Positions 1 to 4,916 of a stretch of DNA of 5,464 nt are shown in pieces. Every line of letters starts with the position of its first letter. Within the stretch, counting starts at the first letter, position 1. Both the position numbers and the translations under genes were made by a program. The stretch is from Fusobacteriaceae bacterium (lineage in GTDB: Bacteria; Fusobacteriota; Fusobacteriia; Fusobacteriales; Fusobacteriaceae): positions 1 to 5,464 of the forward strand of contig JAFGUR010000117.1 in the NCBI GenBank assembly GCA_016938425.1. Direction: 5' to 3'. The notes beneath the pieces are model-generated. The model saw only the letters and a list, made by a program, of their open reading frames with translations, was not told the DNA's origin and searched no databases.

Positions 1-5
1 AAACC

Positions 6-22
6 TAAGCGTAGGACGCTTA
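6..22. other. Short GC-rich hairpin downstream of the minus-strand unit
   Basis: A perfect 7-bp inverted repeat, TAAGCGT and ACGCTTA, surrounds a 3-base loop (AGG on the plus strand). It starts about 28 bases past the stop codon of the minus-strand gene ending at 51. Four of the seven pairs are G-C, which stands out in such AT-rich DNA. On the minus strand the stem is followed by GGTTT and then the window ends, so a T-run cannot be confirmed. It could be the terminator of the minus-strand unit or part of a dispersed repeat. Only the pairing itself is directly seen. Confidence 0.35.
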
Positions 23-218
23 ACCCCTAAATTTATTTATGTGAGAATTATTAATGATTATATTCATTTAATAATTCCTCCTGTGTTATATTTTTTTCTT
101 TTAATTGTTCTTTTTTTATTAATTTGAACTTTGAAATATCTATAATTCCGAATGAAATATTTGTATCTTCTTCTTCATTTATTTCAAAAAACTCAATGTT
201 ATTTGCTTTTATGTCTAT

Positions 219-242
219 TTTTTTTAAATTTTTAGAATTATA
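219..242 (-). repeat. Second copy of a 24-bp intragenic direct repeat
   Basis: This stretch encodes YNSKNLKK in the body frame of the frameshifted secreted-protein gene. It matches the copy at 429-452 at 21 of 24 bases and at all eight residues. The copies are offset by 210 bp, exactly 70 codons, so recombination between them would delete an in-frame block. Whether they are ancestral protein repeats or a recent duplication is not decidable from this window. Confidence 0.6.
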
Positions 243-428
243 GAAATATTTGTAAAAATTATCTTTCTCAATATTTGCACTATAAAAACTTTCGTGTAAA
301 TATCCATCTTCCATAGAATAAGGATAATTTCTTGCATCAGATTTAATATAAGACAACATATTAAAAGGTGTTCCTTTAACTATGTATTTCAAATTTCCAT
401 CATCATCAAATATATATCTTTCAACATT

Positions 429-452
429 CTTTTTTAAATTTTTACTATTATA
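429..452 (-). repeat. First copy of a 24-bp intragenic direct repeat
   Basis: This stretch encodes YNSKNLKK just after the presumed signal peptide and directly beside the point where the reading frame changes (about 448-473). It differs from the copy at 219-242 at three bases, two of them in the Ser codon (AGT versus TCT), so the protein repeat is better conserved than the DNA. Confidence 0.6.
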
Positions 453-538
453 AGTCTGAATACACGGATTGTCCTACAACTAAAACAATTATTACAAATA
501 ATATTAAGTAACTTTTCTTAGTATATTTTGCCATTAGT

Positions 539-542
539 TCCT
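539..542 (-). promoter_or_regulatory. Ribosome binding site of the frameshifted secreted gene
   Basis: AGGA on the minus strand lies 4 bases before the ATG at 534, with a further GAGGG slightly upstream. The site supports translation beginning at the signal-peptide ATG rather than at the TTG at 392, which lacks such a site. It is the main reason for treating the two frames as one broken gene. Confidence 0.55.
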
Positions 543-579
543 ACCCTCGTATTTTTAACTCCATAAAGTATTTTAAAAT

Positions 580-1137
580 CTATTTTAACCATTTTGTAGC
601 AACCAAAAATGCTACTGAACTTTTTGGAGTTTTACTTGACCTTAATTTAACAGTTACTAAAAATTTTTGAGTTTCAGTAGGTCTAATACTAATTTCTGTT
701 CCAGCCATTGTTTTGTCAATCTTAGCGCTTTTATTAACGTTAAAATCTTTTGGAAGTAACGCATAAGCAGTTGGGTCAGGGTTTCTATCAAAAGAAACAG
801 TATTTCCTTCTTGGTCATAAATAAAAATGTCAACATCAGATACATTATTATCTCCAGCACCAACAATAACATACTCATAACCTTTAAAAAGGGTTATATA
901 ACAAGAATATTCTTCACCAATACCAATTTCTTTTGTATAGCCACTTCTTTCTATTTCCTTATAAGGAATTGTAACTATTTGTTCATTTGGCTGATATAAA
1001 GCTTTAGCAGTCCTTATATCATATTGAATTAAATCATTTCCCCCATGTAATCTATCAAGAGCATTTTTTAAAGCTTCTTCTCCACTTGCAAAGGATAAAA
1101 AAGATAAAGTTAAAAATAATGTAATTTTTTTAAACAT
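580..1137 (-). CDS. Small secreted protein with PPC-like beta-sandwich pattern
   Basis: This is a 185-residue exported protein of unknown function. The start is well supported: AGGAGG lies 5 bases before the ATG and a near-consensus promoter lies just upstream. Residues 1-19 form a Sec signal peptide, with Lys3-Lys4, a hydrophobic core at about 5-16, and cleavage after Ala17 or Gly19. There is no lipobox; the single Cys is at 79. A short helical segment (about 20-47) precedes a beta-rich part. Residues 85-165 contain GYEYVIVGAGD, then DVDIFIYDQEGN (101-112), then a late strand QKFLVTVKL (157-165). This spacing resembles bacterial pre-peptidase C-terminal (PPC) beta-sandwich domains, where a DVDLxxYD-type strand is typical. 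The resemblance is my inference by eye. No protease domain or catalytic triad is present, so it would be a stand-alone domain acting in the periplasm or at the cell surface. It heads the minus-strand unit, with another secreted-protein gene 45 bases downstream. Confidence 0.85.
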   Translation of the reverse strand: MFKKITLFLTLSFLSFASGEEALKNALDRLHGGNDLIQYDIRTAKALYQPNEQIVTIPYKEIERSGYTKEIGIGEEYSCYITLFKGYEYVIVGAGDNNVSDVDIFIYDQEGNTVSFDRNPDPTAYALLPKDFNVNKSAKIDKTMAGTEISIRPTETQKFLVTVKLRSSKTPKSSVAFLVATKWLK

Positions 1138-1142
1138 AAAAC

Positions 1143-1148
1143 CCTCCT
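1143..1148 (-). promoter_or_regulatory. Strong Shine-Dalgarno of the PPC-like secreted protein
   Basis: Perfect AGGAGG on the minus strand, 5 bases before the ATG at 1137. With the near-consensus promoter just upstream, it suggests the secreted protein is made in quantity under some condition. Confidence 0.85.
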
Positions 1149-1165
1149 TTTGTATTTCTATAAAA

Positions 1166-1194
1166 ATTGTATGATATTATATAGAGATTGTCAA
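1166..1194 (-). promoter_or_regulatory. Sigma-70-type promoter of the minus-strand unit
   Basis: On the minus strand a perfect -35 TTGACA (1189-1194) is followed by a 17-base spacer and a -10 TACAAT (1166-1171), one mismatch from consensus. Transcription should start near 1158-1160, giving a leader of about 20 bases that carries the AGGAGG. A TATAAT also occurs inside the spacer but is only 7 bases from the -35, so the TACAAT fits better. The promoter would drive the PPC-like gene and the broken gene after it. Confidence 0.75.
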
Positions 1195-1195
1195 G

Positions 1196-1211
1196 AATGA
1201 AATGCTTCATT
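1196..1211. promoter_or_regulatory. Operator-like dyad between the divergent promoters
   Basis: AATGAA-N4-TTCATT is a perfect 6+6 inverted repeat. It begins one base after the minus-promoter -35 and overlaps the first two bases of the plus-promoter -35. A dimeric regulator bound here could touch both promoters. No candidate regulator gene lies in the window, and short AT-rich dyads arise by chance in this composition, so this remains a candidate only. Confidence 0.35.
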
Positions 1212-1238
1212 GAAAAAAAAAAAAAAATATGGTATAAT
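1210..1238 (+). promoter_or_regulatory. Extended -10 promoter of the dus-mutS-lptC-like operon
   Basis: The -35 is TTGAAA (1210-1215). A 17-base spacer follows, then a perfect -10 TATAAT (1233-1238) preceded by TG at 1230-1231, the extended -10 motif. The predicted start is near 1245, leaving a leader of about 92 bases before dus. The run of 15 A (1213-1227) covers the last three bases of the -35 and most of the spacer, so a change in run length would change the distance between TTG and the -10. Confidence 0.75.
1213..1227 (+). repeat. Poly-A tract of 15 inside a promoter spacer
   Basis: An uninterrupted run of 15 adenines, the longest homopolymer I see in the window; runs inside the coding regions reach about 7-8. 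It lies between the -35 and -10 of the dus-mutS promoter. Seen from the minus promoter it sits about 20-33 bp upstream of that -35, as a T-run, so it might also affect that promoter. Runs of this length are prone to slipped-strand length change. Confidence 0.9.
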
Positions 1239-1254
1239 TTCTTTTGCTTATTTA

Positions 1255-1341
1255 ATGAAAACAACGGGTATAAAACTTTTTTCTACTATTGAAAATATAG
1301 GTTTTATTAGTTGTAGTTATAATTTTAGGAGAAAAAATTGA
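1255..1341 (+). CDS. Possible 28-codon leader ORF overlapping the dus start
   Basis: An ATG at 1255, about 10 bases after the predicted transcription start, opens a 28-codon frame (MKTTGIKLFS...NFRRKN). Its TGA at 1339-1341 overlaps the dus TTG start at 1338-1340 as TTGA, a layout typical of translational coupling. Against it, there is no Shine-Dalgarno before the ATG, the peptide has no recognisable family, and no repeated codon suggests attenuation. The dus Shine-Dalgarno lies inside this frame. It may be a chance open frame. Confidence 0.2.
   Translation: MKTTGIKLFSTIENIGFISCSYNFRRKN
1327..1331 (+). promoter_or_regulatory. Shine-Dalgarno that fixes the TTG start of dus
   Basis: AGGAG ends 6 bases before the TTG at 1338. 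There is no in-frame ATG or GTG nearby with a comparable site, and the TTG places the conserved IAPIAGVTD segment at residues 12-20, as expected for the family. Confidence 0.8.
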
Positions 1342-2279
1342 AAGAAAATTTTAGTGGAAAAAAAATATATATAGCTCCCATAGCAGGAGTAACAGATTAT
1401 AGTTTTAGAAGAATCTTAAAAGAGTTTGGACCCCATTTGATGTTTACAGAGATGGTTAGTTCTAATGCAGTGACACAAGCAAATAAAAAGACTTGTGATA
1501 TTATGTTAAAGTTGCATGATATAGATGGCGTTCAAATCTTTGGGAAAGATATAGATATTATGTTGAAAACAGCAAAATATGTTGAAAGTTTAGGAGTAAA
1601 ACATATTGATGTTAATATGGGTTGCCCAATGCCAAAGATTACTAAAAATGGGTATGGTGCTGCACTTTTAAGTGACCCAGAGCATGCAAAAAAATTGATG
1701 TATACATTAAAAGAAAACTTAAAAGAAGAAACAAATTTAAGTTTAAAAATTAGAATAGGTTATGGTGGAAACAGAAACCCTATATTTTTTGCAAAACTTG
1801 CAGAAGAATTAAAACTTTCTCATATAACAATTCATGGGAGAACAAGAGAGCAAATGTATACAGGATTTGCTGATTGGACAGTAATAAGAGATATGAAAGA
1901 AGCTGTTTCAATTCCAGTAATTGGAAATGGAGATATTTTTACAGCTCAAGATGCAATTGATAAAATTACATTAAGTGGGGTAGATGGTGTAATGCTTGCA
2001 AGGGGAATTTTTGGAAACCCTTGGTTAATAGGTCAAATAAGAGATGCTTTTGAAGGAAGAGAAGTTAGAGAAATATCTCAAGGAGATAGAGTAGATTTAG
2101 CATTGAAACATATTAATTATCTTAAAGAAGATAGGGAAGATAGAGAGTTTTGTTATGAAATAAGAAAACATCTATGCTGGTACATAAAAGGAATGAAACA
2201 TGCTTCAAGAATTAAAGATGAGATTAATAAAACAGATAATTATGATAGACTCTACGAAATAATGAGTACATTAAAATAA
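1338..2279 (+). CDS. dus: tRNA-dihydrouridine synthase, DusB-like
   Basis: This 313-residue cytoplasmic flavoenzyme reduces specific uridines in the tRNA D-loop to dihydrouridine, using FMN and NADPH. The start is a TTG with AGGAG 6 bases upstream. The TIM-barrel domain occupies about residues 8-240. It begins with IAPIAGVTD (12-20). Gln66 in GVQIFG is the FMN-contact position. The VNMGCP segment carries the catalytic Cys96. Lys137 in LKIRIG and His166 in IHGRTR are the other expected active-site residues. GNGD (196-199) and ARGIFGNPW (221-229) form the FMN-phosphate site. The remainder, about 245-313, is the C-terminal helical tRNA-binding domain with a RKHLCWYIKG segment. Length and motifs best fit the DusB/NifR3-like branch, whose members in low-GC bacteria can act on more than one D-loop position; the exact target cannot be read here. 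It is the first gene of the operon, 18 bases before mutS. Confidence 0.93.
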   Translation: MKENFSGKKIYIAPIAGVTDYSFRRILKEFGPHLMFTEMVSSNAVTQANKKTCDIMLKLHDIDGVQIFGKDIDIMLKTAKYVESLGVKHIDVNMGCPMPKITKNGYGAALLSDPEHAKKLMYTLKENLKEETNLSLKIRIGYGGNRNPIFFAKLAEELKLSHITIHGRTREQMYTGFADWTVIRDMKEAVSIPVIGNGDIFTAQDAIDKITLSGVDGVMLARGIFGNPWLIGQIRDAFEGREVREISQGDRVDLALKHINYLKEDREDREFCYEIRKHLCWYIKGMKHASRIKDEINKTDNYDRLYEIMSTLK

Positions 2280-2287
2280 ACGTAGTT

Positions 2288-2293
2288 GGGGGA
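2288..2293 (+). promoter_or_regulatory. Shine-Dalgarno that decides the mutS start
   Basis: GGGGGA lies 4 bases before the ATG at 2298. A TTG at 2286 is in frame four codons earlier, but it overlaps this site and has no good site of its own, so the ATG is preferred. Confidence 0.7.
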
Positions 2294-2297
2294 AAAA

Positions 2298-4889
2298 ATG
2301 GCTAAAGAAACACCACTAATGCAACAATACAGAGAAATAAAAGAGCAAAATAAAGATTCTATCTTATTTTTTAGACTAGGTGATTTTTATGAAATGTTTT
2401 TTGATGATGCAGTTATTGCTTCAAAAGAACTAGGGATAACTTTAACATCAAGAAATAAAGAGAAAGATCAAGATGTTCCATTAGCAGGGATACCTTATCA
2501 TTCTTCAGCTTCTTATATTTCAAAACTTGTACAAAAAGGTTATAAAGTTGCAATTTGTGAGCAGGTAGAAGATCCTAAGCTTGCAAAAGGAATAGTAAAA
2601 AGGGAAGTAGTTAGAGTTATTACACCGGGAACTGTTCTTGACCTAGATTATTTAGATTCAAAAAGTAACAACTATCTTTTAGGTTTTGTTGTGAATAAAT
2701 ATGCTTTAGGAGTATCATATCTTGACATTACAACAGGGGAATTTAAAACAACAGAAATTATTAAAGAAAATAATATAGGGATCCTTCTAAATGAGATAAA
2801 TAAGGTAGCACCAACTGAAATAGTTACAGATGAGAGTTCTTATGAACTTTGTAAAAAGGAACTTGATAATTATTTAAAACAAACAGGAATTTCTTTAAAC
2901 ATATTAAAAAAAGTAAAGAAATCTAATGAATTTTTGAAGGAATATTTTGGAGTTGTAAGTTTAGAAAGTTTTGGATTAATGGGAAAAGATTATTGTATTG
3001 AGACTTCTGCAATGGTTTTGGAGTATGTTTTAGATCTTCAAAAATACAATGAAATTCCTGTTAATAAAATTTCATATATCAATAAAGATTTATATGTTGA
3101 GTTAAATCTTTCAACACAAAAGAATTTAGAATTAATTGAAAATCCCAAAGAAAAAAGTAGTCATGGAACTTTATTATGGGTTTTGGATGAATGCAAGACT
3201 TCAATGGGTTCAAGAAAATTGAAAGAATTTATAAAAAATCCACTTTTAAATAAAGAAGAAATTTTATTAAGGCAAAAACATGTAGAATATTTTTTAGGCG
3301 AAATTATTATAAGAGAAGAAATTAAAGATAAATTAAAAGATGTTTATGATATTGAAAGACTAATAGGAAAAATAATTTTAGGAACTGAAAATGGAAGAGA
3401 TTTAATATCTTTAAAAAAATCCTTAAAATCAGCTAAAAAAATAGGCGAGATTTTAGGAGAGAATATTGTAAAAATAGACTTATCTTTAATGGACAAATTA
3501 TATAAAAAAATAGATGATACAATAATTGAAGAAGCCCCTTTTTCTATAAGAGAGGGTGGAATGATTAAAAGTGGCGTAAATGAAGAATTAGATGATTTAC
3601 ACAATATTTCTAATACAGGAAAAGATTTTATTATAGATATAGAAACCAAAGAAAAAGAAAAAACAGGAATTAAAACTTTGAAAGTTAAATATAATAAAGT
3701 TTTTGGTTATTTTATTGAGATTACTAATAACAATTTACACTTAGTTCCTGCTGATTATATAAGAAAACAAACTCTTTCTAATGCTGAAAGATACATTACA
3801 GAAGAGTTAAAGATATATGAATCAAAGATTTTGAATGCAAAGGATAAGATAGAAGGCTTAGAATATGAAATATTTAAAGCTCTTTCTGATGAAATAAGAG
3901 AATACAAAAAAGAATTGCAAAATTTAGCGTCAAATTTGGCTTACTTAGATGTTATAATTTCTTTTGCAACAGTAGCGATAAAAAATTCTTATGTTAAACC
4001 GACTTTTAATGAGAATAATTATATTCACATAAAAGAAGGAAGACATCCAATTGTTGAAAAACTTATTGGAGAGGAAAATTTTGTAAAAAATGATATTGTT
4101 TTAGATGATAAAGAAAGAATAATTATTTTGACAGGTCCAAATATGGCTGGGAAATCAACATATATGAAGGGAATTGCCCTTATAATTTTAATGGCTCAAA
4201 TTGGTTCTTTTGTACCTGCAACAGAGGCAAATATTGAAGTTGTAGATAAGATATTTACAAGGGTAGGAGCCAGCGATGATCTTATAAGTGGACAATCAAC
4301 ATTTATGGTTGAAATGAGTGAAGTGGCCAATATTATTAATAATGCTACTGAAAAGTCATTTATAATTTTGGATGAAGTTGGGAGAGGAACATCTACTTTT
4401 GATGGGATATCAATAGCTACATCAATAACAGAGTATATAAACAAAAATATTAAAGCTAAAACTATTTTTGCAACACATTATCATGAACTTACAGATTTGG
4501 AAGAAAAACTTGAGTATGTTGTAAATTACAGGATCGAAGTAAAAGAAACAGATAAAGAAGTAATTTTCTTGAGAGAAATAGTTAGAGGTGGAGCAGATAA
4601 ATCTTATGGGATTGAAGTTGCTAAACTTGCAGGATTGCCAAGAGAAATACTTGTAAACTCTGAAAAGATACTTAATAAATTACAAGAAAAAGAGAGAAAT
4701 AAAGAAAAGGCTATAAAGGGGTTGCAACTTAATCTTTTTGATGGGGTAAAAGAAGAGGTAGAAGAAGAGAAAGAGATTGTGAACCCAGAAGAAAAGAAAG
4801 CTTTAGATGATATTAGAATGCTTGATACAAATAGTCTTACACCTATAGAGGCTCTTTTATTTTTGGATAAAATTAAAAAGAGTTTATAG
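2298..4889 (+). CDS. mutS: DNA mismatch repair protein MutS
   Basis: MutS recognises mismatches and small insertion/deletion loops in newly replicated DNA and recruits MutL. From the ATG at 2298 it is 863 residues, close to the usual 850-860. The mismatch-binding domain opens with MQQYREIKEQ and contains LGDFYEMF (27-34), where Phe30-Tyr31-Glu32 is the Phe-x-Glu wedge that probes the mismatch. The connector domain follows, then the core/lever from about 265 (VELNLSTQKNLEL), with the clamp at about 420-530. The ATPase domain carries Walker A GPNMAGKST (613-621), GQSTFMVEMSE (from 665), Walker B ILDE (690-693) followed by GRGTSTFDG, and the His loop THYHE (His727). QLNLF (810-814) matches the beta sliding-clamp-binding consensus. 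The extreme C-terminus, SLTPIEALLFLDKIKKSL, resembles the oligomerisation domain of full-length MutS. All key residues are intact. No mutL follows in the window. Expression probably depends on the poly-A promoter upstream of dus. Confidence 0.98.
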   Translation: MAKETPLMQQYREIKEQNKDSILFFRLGDFYEMFFDDAVIASKELGITLTSRNKEKDQDVPLAGIPYHSSASYISKLVQKGYKVAICEQVEDPKLAKGIVKREVVRVITPGTVLDLDYLDSKSNNYLLGFVVNKYALGVSYLDITTGEFKTTEIIKENNIGILLNEINKVAPTEIVTDESSYELCKKELDNYLKQTGISLNILKKVKKSNEFLKEYFGVVSLESFGLMGKDYCIETSAMVLEYVLDLQKYNEIPVNKISYINKDLYVELNLSTQKNLELIENPKEKSSHGTLLWVLDECKTSMGSRKLKEFIKNPLLNKEEILLRQKHVEYFLGEIIIREEIKDKLKDVYDIERLIGKIILGTENGRDLISLKKSLKSAKKIGEILGENIVKIDLSLMDKLYKKIDDTIIEEAPFSIREGGMIKSGVNEELDDLHNISNTGKDFIIDIETKEKEKTGIKTLKVKYNKVFGYFIEITNNNLHLVPADYIRKQTLSNAERYITEELKIYESKILNAKDKIEGLEYEIFKALSDEIREYKKELQNLASNLAYLDVIISFATVAIKNSYVKPTFNENNYIHIKEGRHPIVEKLIGEENFVKNDIVLDDKERIIILTGPNMAGKSTYMKGIALIILMAQIGSFVPATEANIEVVDKIFTRVGASDDLISGQSTFMVEMSEVANIINNATEKSFIILDEVGRGTSTFDGISIATSITEYINKNIKAKTIFATHYHELTDLEEKLEYVVNYRIEVKETDKEVIFLREIVRGGADKSYGIEVAKLAGLPREILVNSEKILNKLQEKERNKEKAIKGLQLNLFDGVKEEVEEEKEIVNPEEKKALDDIRMLDTNSLTPIEALLFLDKIKKSL

Positions 4890-4907
4890 TATTGAGGAGA
4901 GTTTATT

Positions 4908-4912
4908 GGAGG
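4908..4912 (+). promoter_or_regulatory. Shine-Dalgarno of the LptC-like gene
   Basis: GGAGG lies 4 bases before the ATG at 4917. A second AGGAG occurs at 4895-4899, just after the mutS stop, but the TTG it would serve (4906) gives only nine codons before a stop. The site near the ATG is therefore taken as functional. Confidence 0.7.
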
Positions 4913-4916
4913 AAAT

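Larger units (their letters stand above)
51..534 (-). pseudogene. Frameshifted small secreted protein, unknown function
   Basis: I do not recognise the family. The gene reads in two pieces. An ATG at 534, preceded by AGGA, begins a 28-codon frame encoding a typical signal peptide: Lys-rich start MAKYTKKS, a hydrophobic core at about residues 9-20, and a plausible cleavage site near SVYS. That frame stops at 448-450. The next frame is open from 473 down to the stop at 51-53 and has no good start of its own; the first usable codon is a TTG at 392 without a Shine-Dalgarno. Dropping one base near 456 would join them into a protein of about 160 residues. The body is polar, rich in Lys, Asn, Asp, Glu and Tyr, and contains YNSKNLKK twice plus a DDDGNLKY segment, loosely like MORN/YwqK-type repeats (weak inference). 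It lies 45 bases after the gene ending at 580 with no terminator, so it is probably co-transcribed. A sequencing error or programmed frameshifting cannot be excluded. Confidence 0.65.

Noticed and set aside
657..878. Leu-rich open frame of 73 codons on the minus strand
   Set aside because: It is an out-of-frame reading inside the 580-1137 gene, which has a strong start, promoter and signal peptide. The apparent hydrophobicity comes from T-rich codons.
811..999. Open frame of 62 codons on the plus strand
   Set aside because: It lies antisense within the secreted-protein gene, has no Shine-Dalgarno, and its composition is that of a shadow of the real gene.
1270..1307. Inverted repeat ATAAAAC / GTTTTAT in the dus leader, considered as a riboswitch or attenuator stem
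   Set aside because: Only 7 perfect pairs, nearly all A-T, around a loop of over 20 bases; expected by chance, and no known riboswitch core is visible.
1318..1323. Second TATAAT close to dus
   Set aside because: The nearest TTGAAA is 23 bases upstream, too far, and transcription would start about at or after the Shine-Dalgarno, leaving no usable leader.
1358..1373. A8 run followed by alternating TA near the 5' end of dus, considered as a coding phase-variation tract
   Set aside because: Runs of 7-8 A are common in this AT-rich coding DNA (several A7 runs occur in mutS), and the frame is intact here.
2286..2297. In-frame TTG four codons before the mutS ATG
   Set aside because: It overlaps the purine-rich ribosome binding site, and MutS proteins usually start close to the MQQY segment, so the ATG at 2298 is preferred.
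3344..3649. Open frame of 101 codons antisense to mutS
   Set aside because: mutS is intact with all motifs across this region, and the antisense frame has a Ser/Ile-rich composition typical of reversed AT-rich coding DNA.
4196..4444. Open frame of 82 codons antisense to the MutS ATPase domain
   Set aside because: It is opposite the highly conserved ATPase motifs, whose sequence constraint explains the open reading; no start signals are seen.
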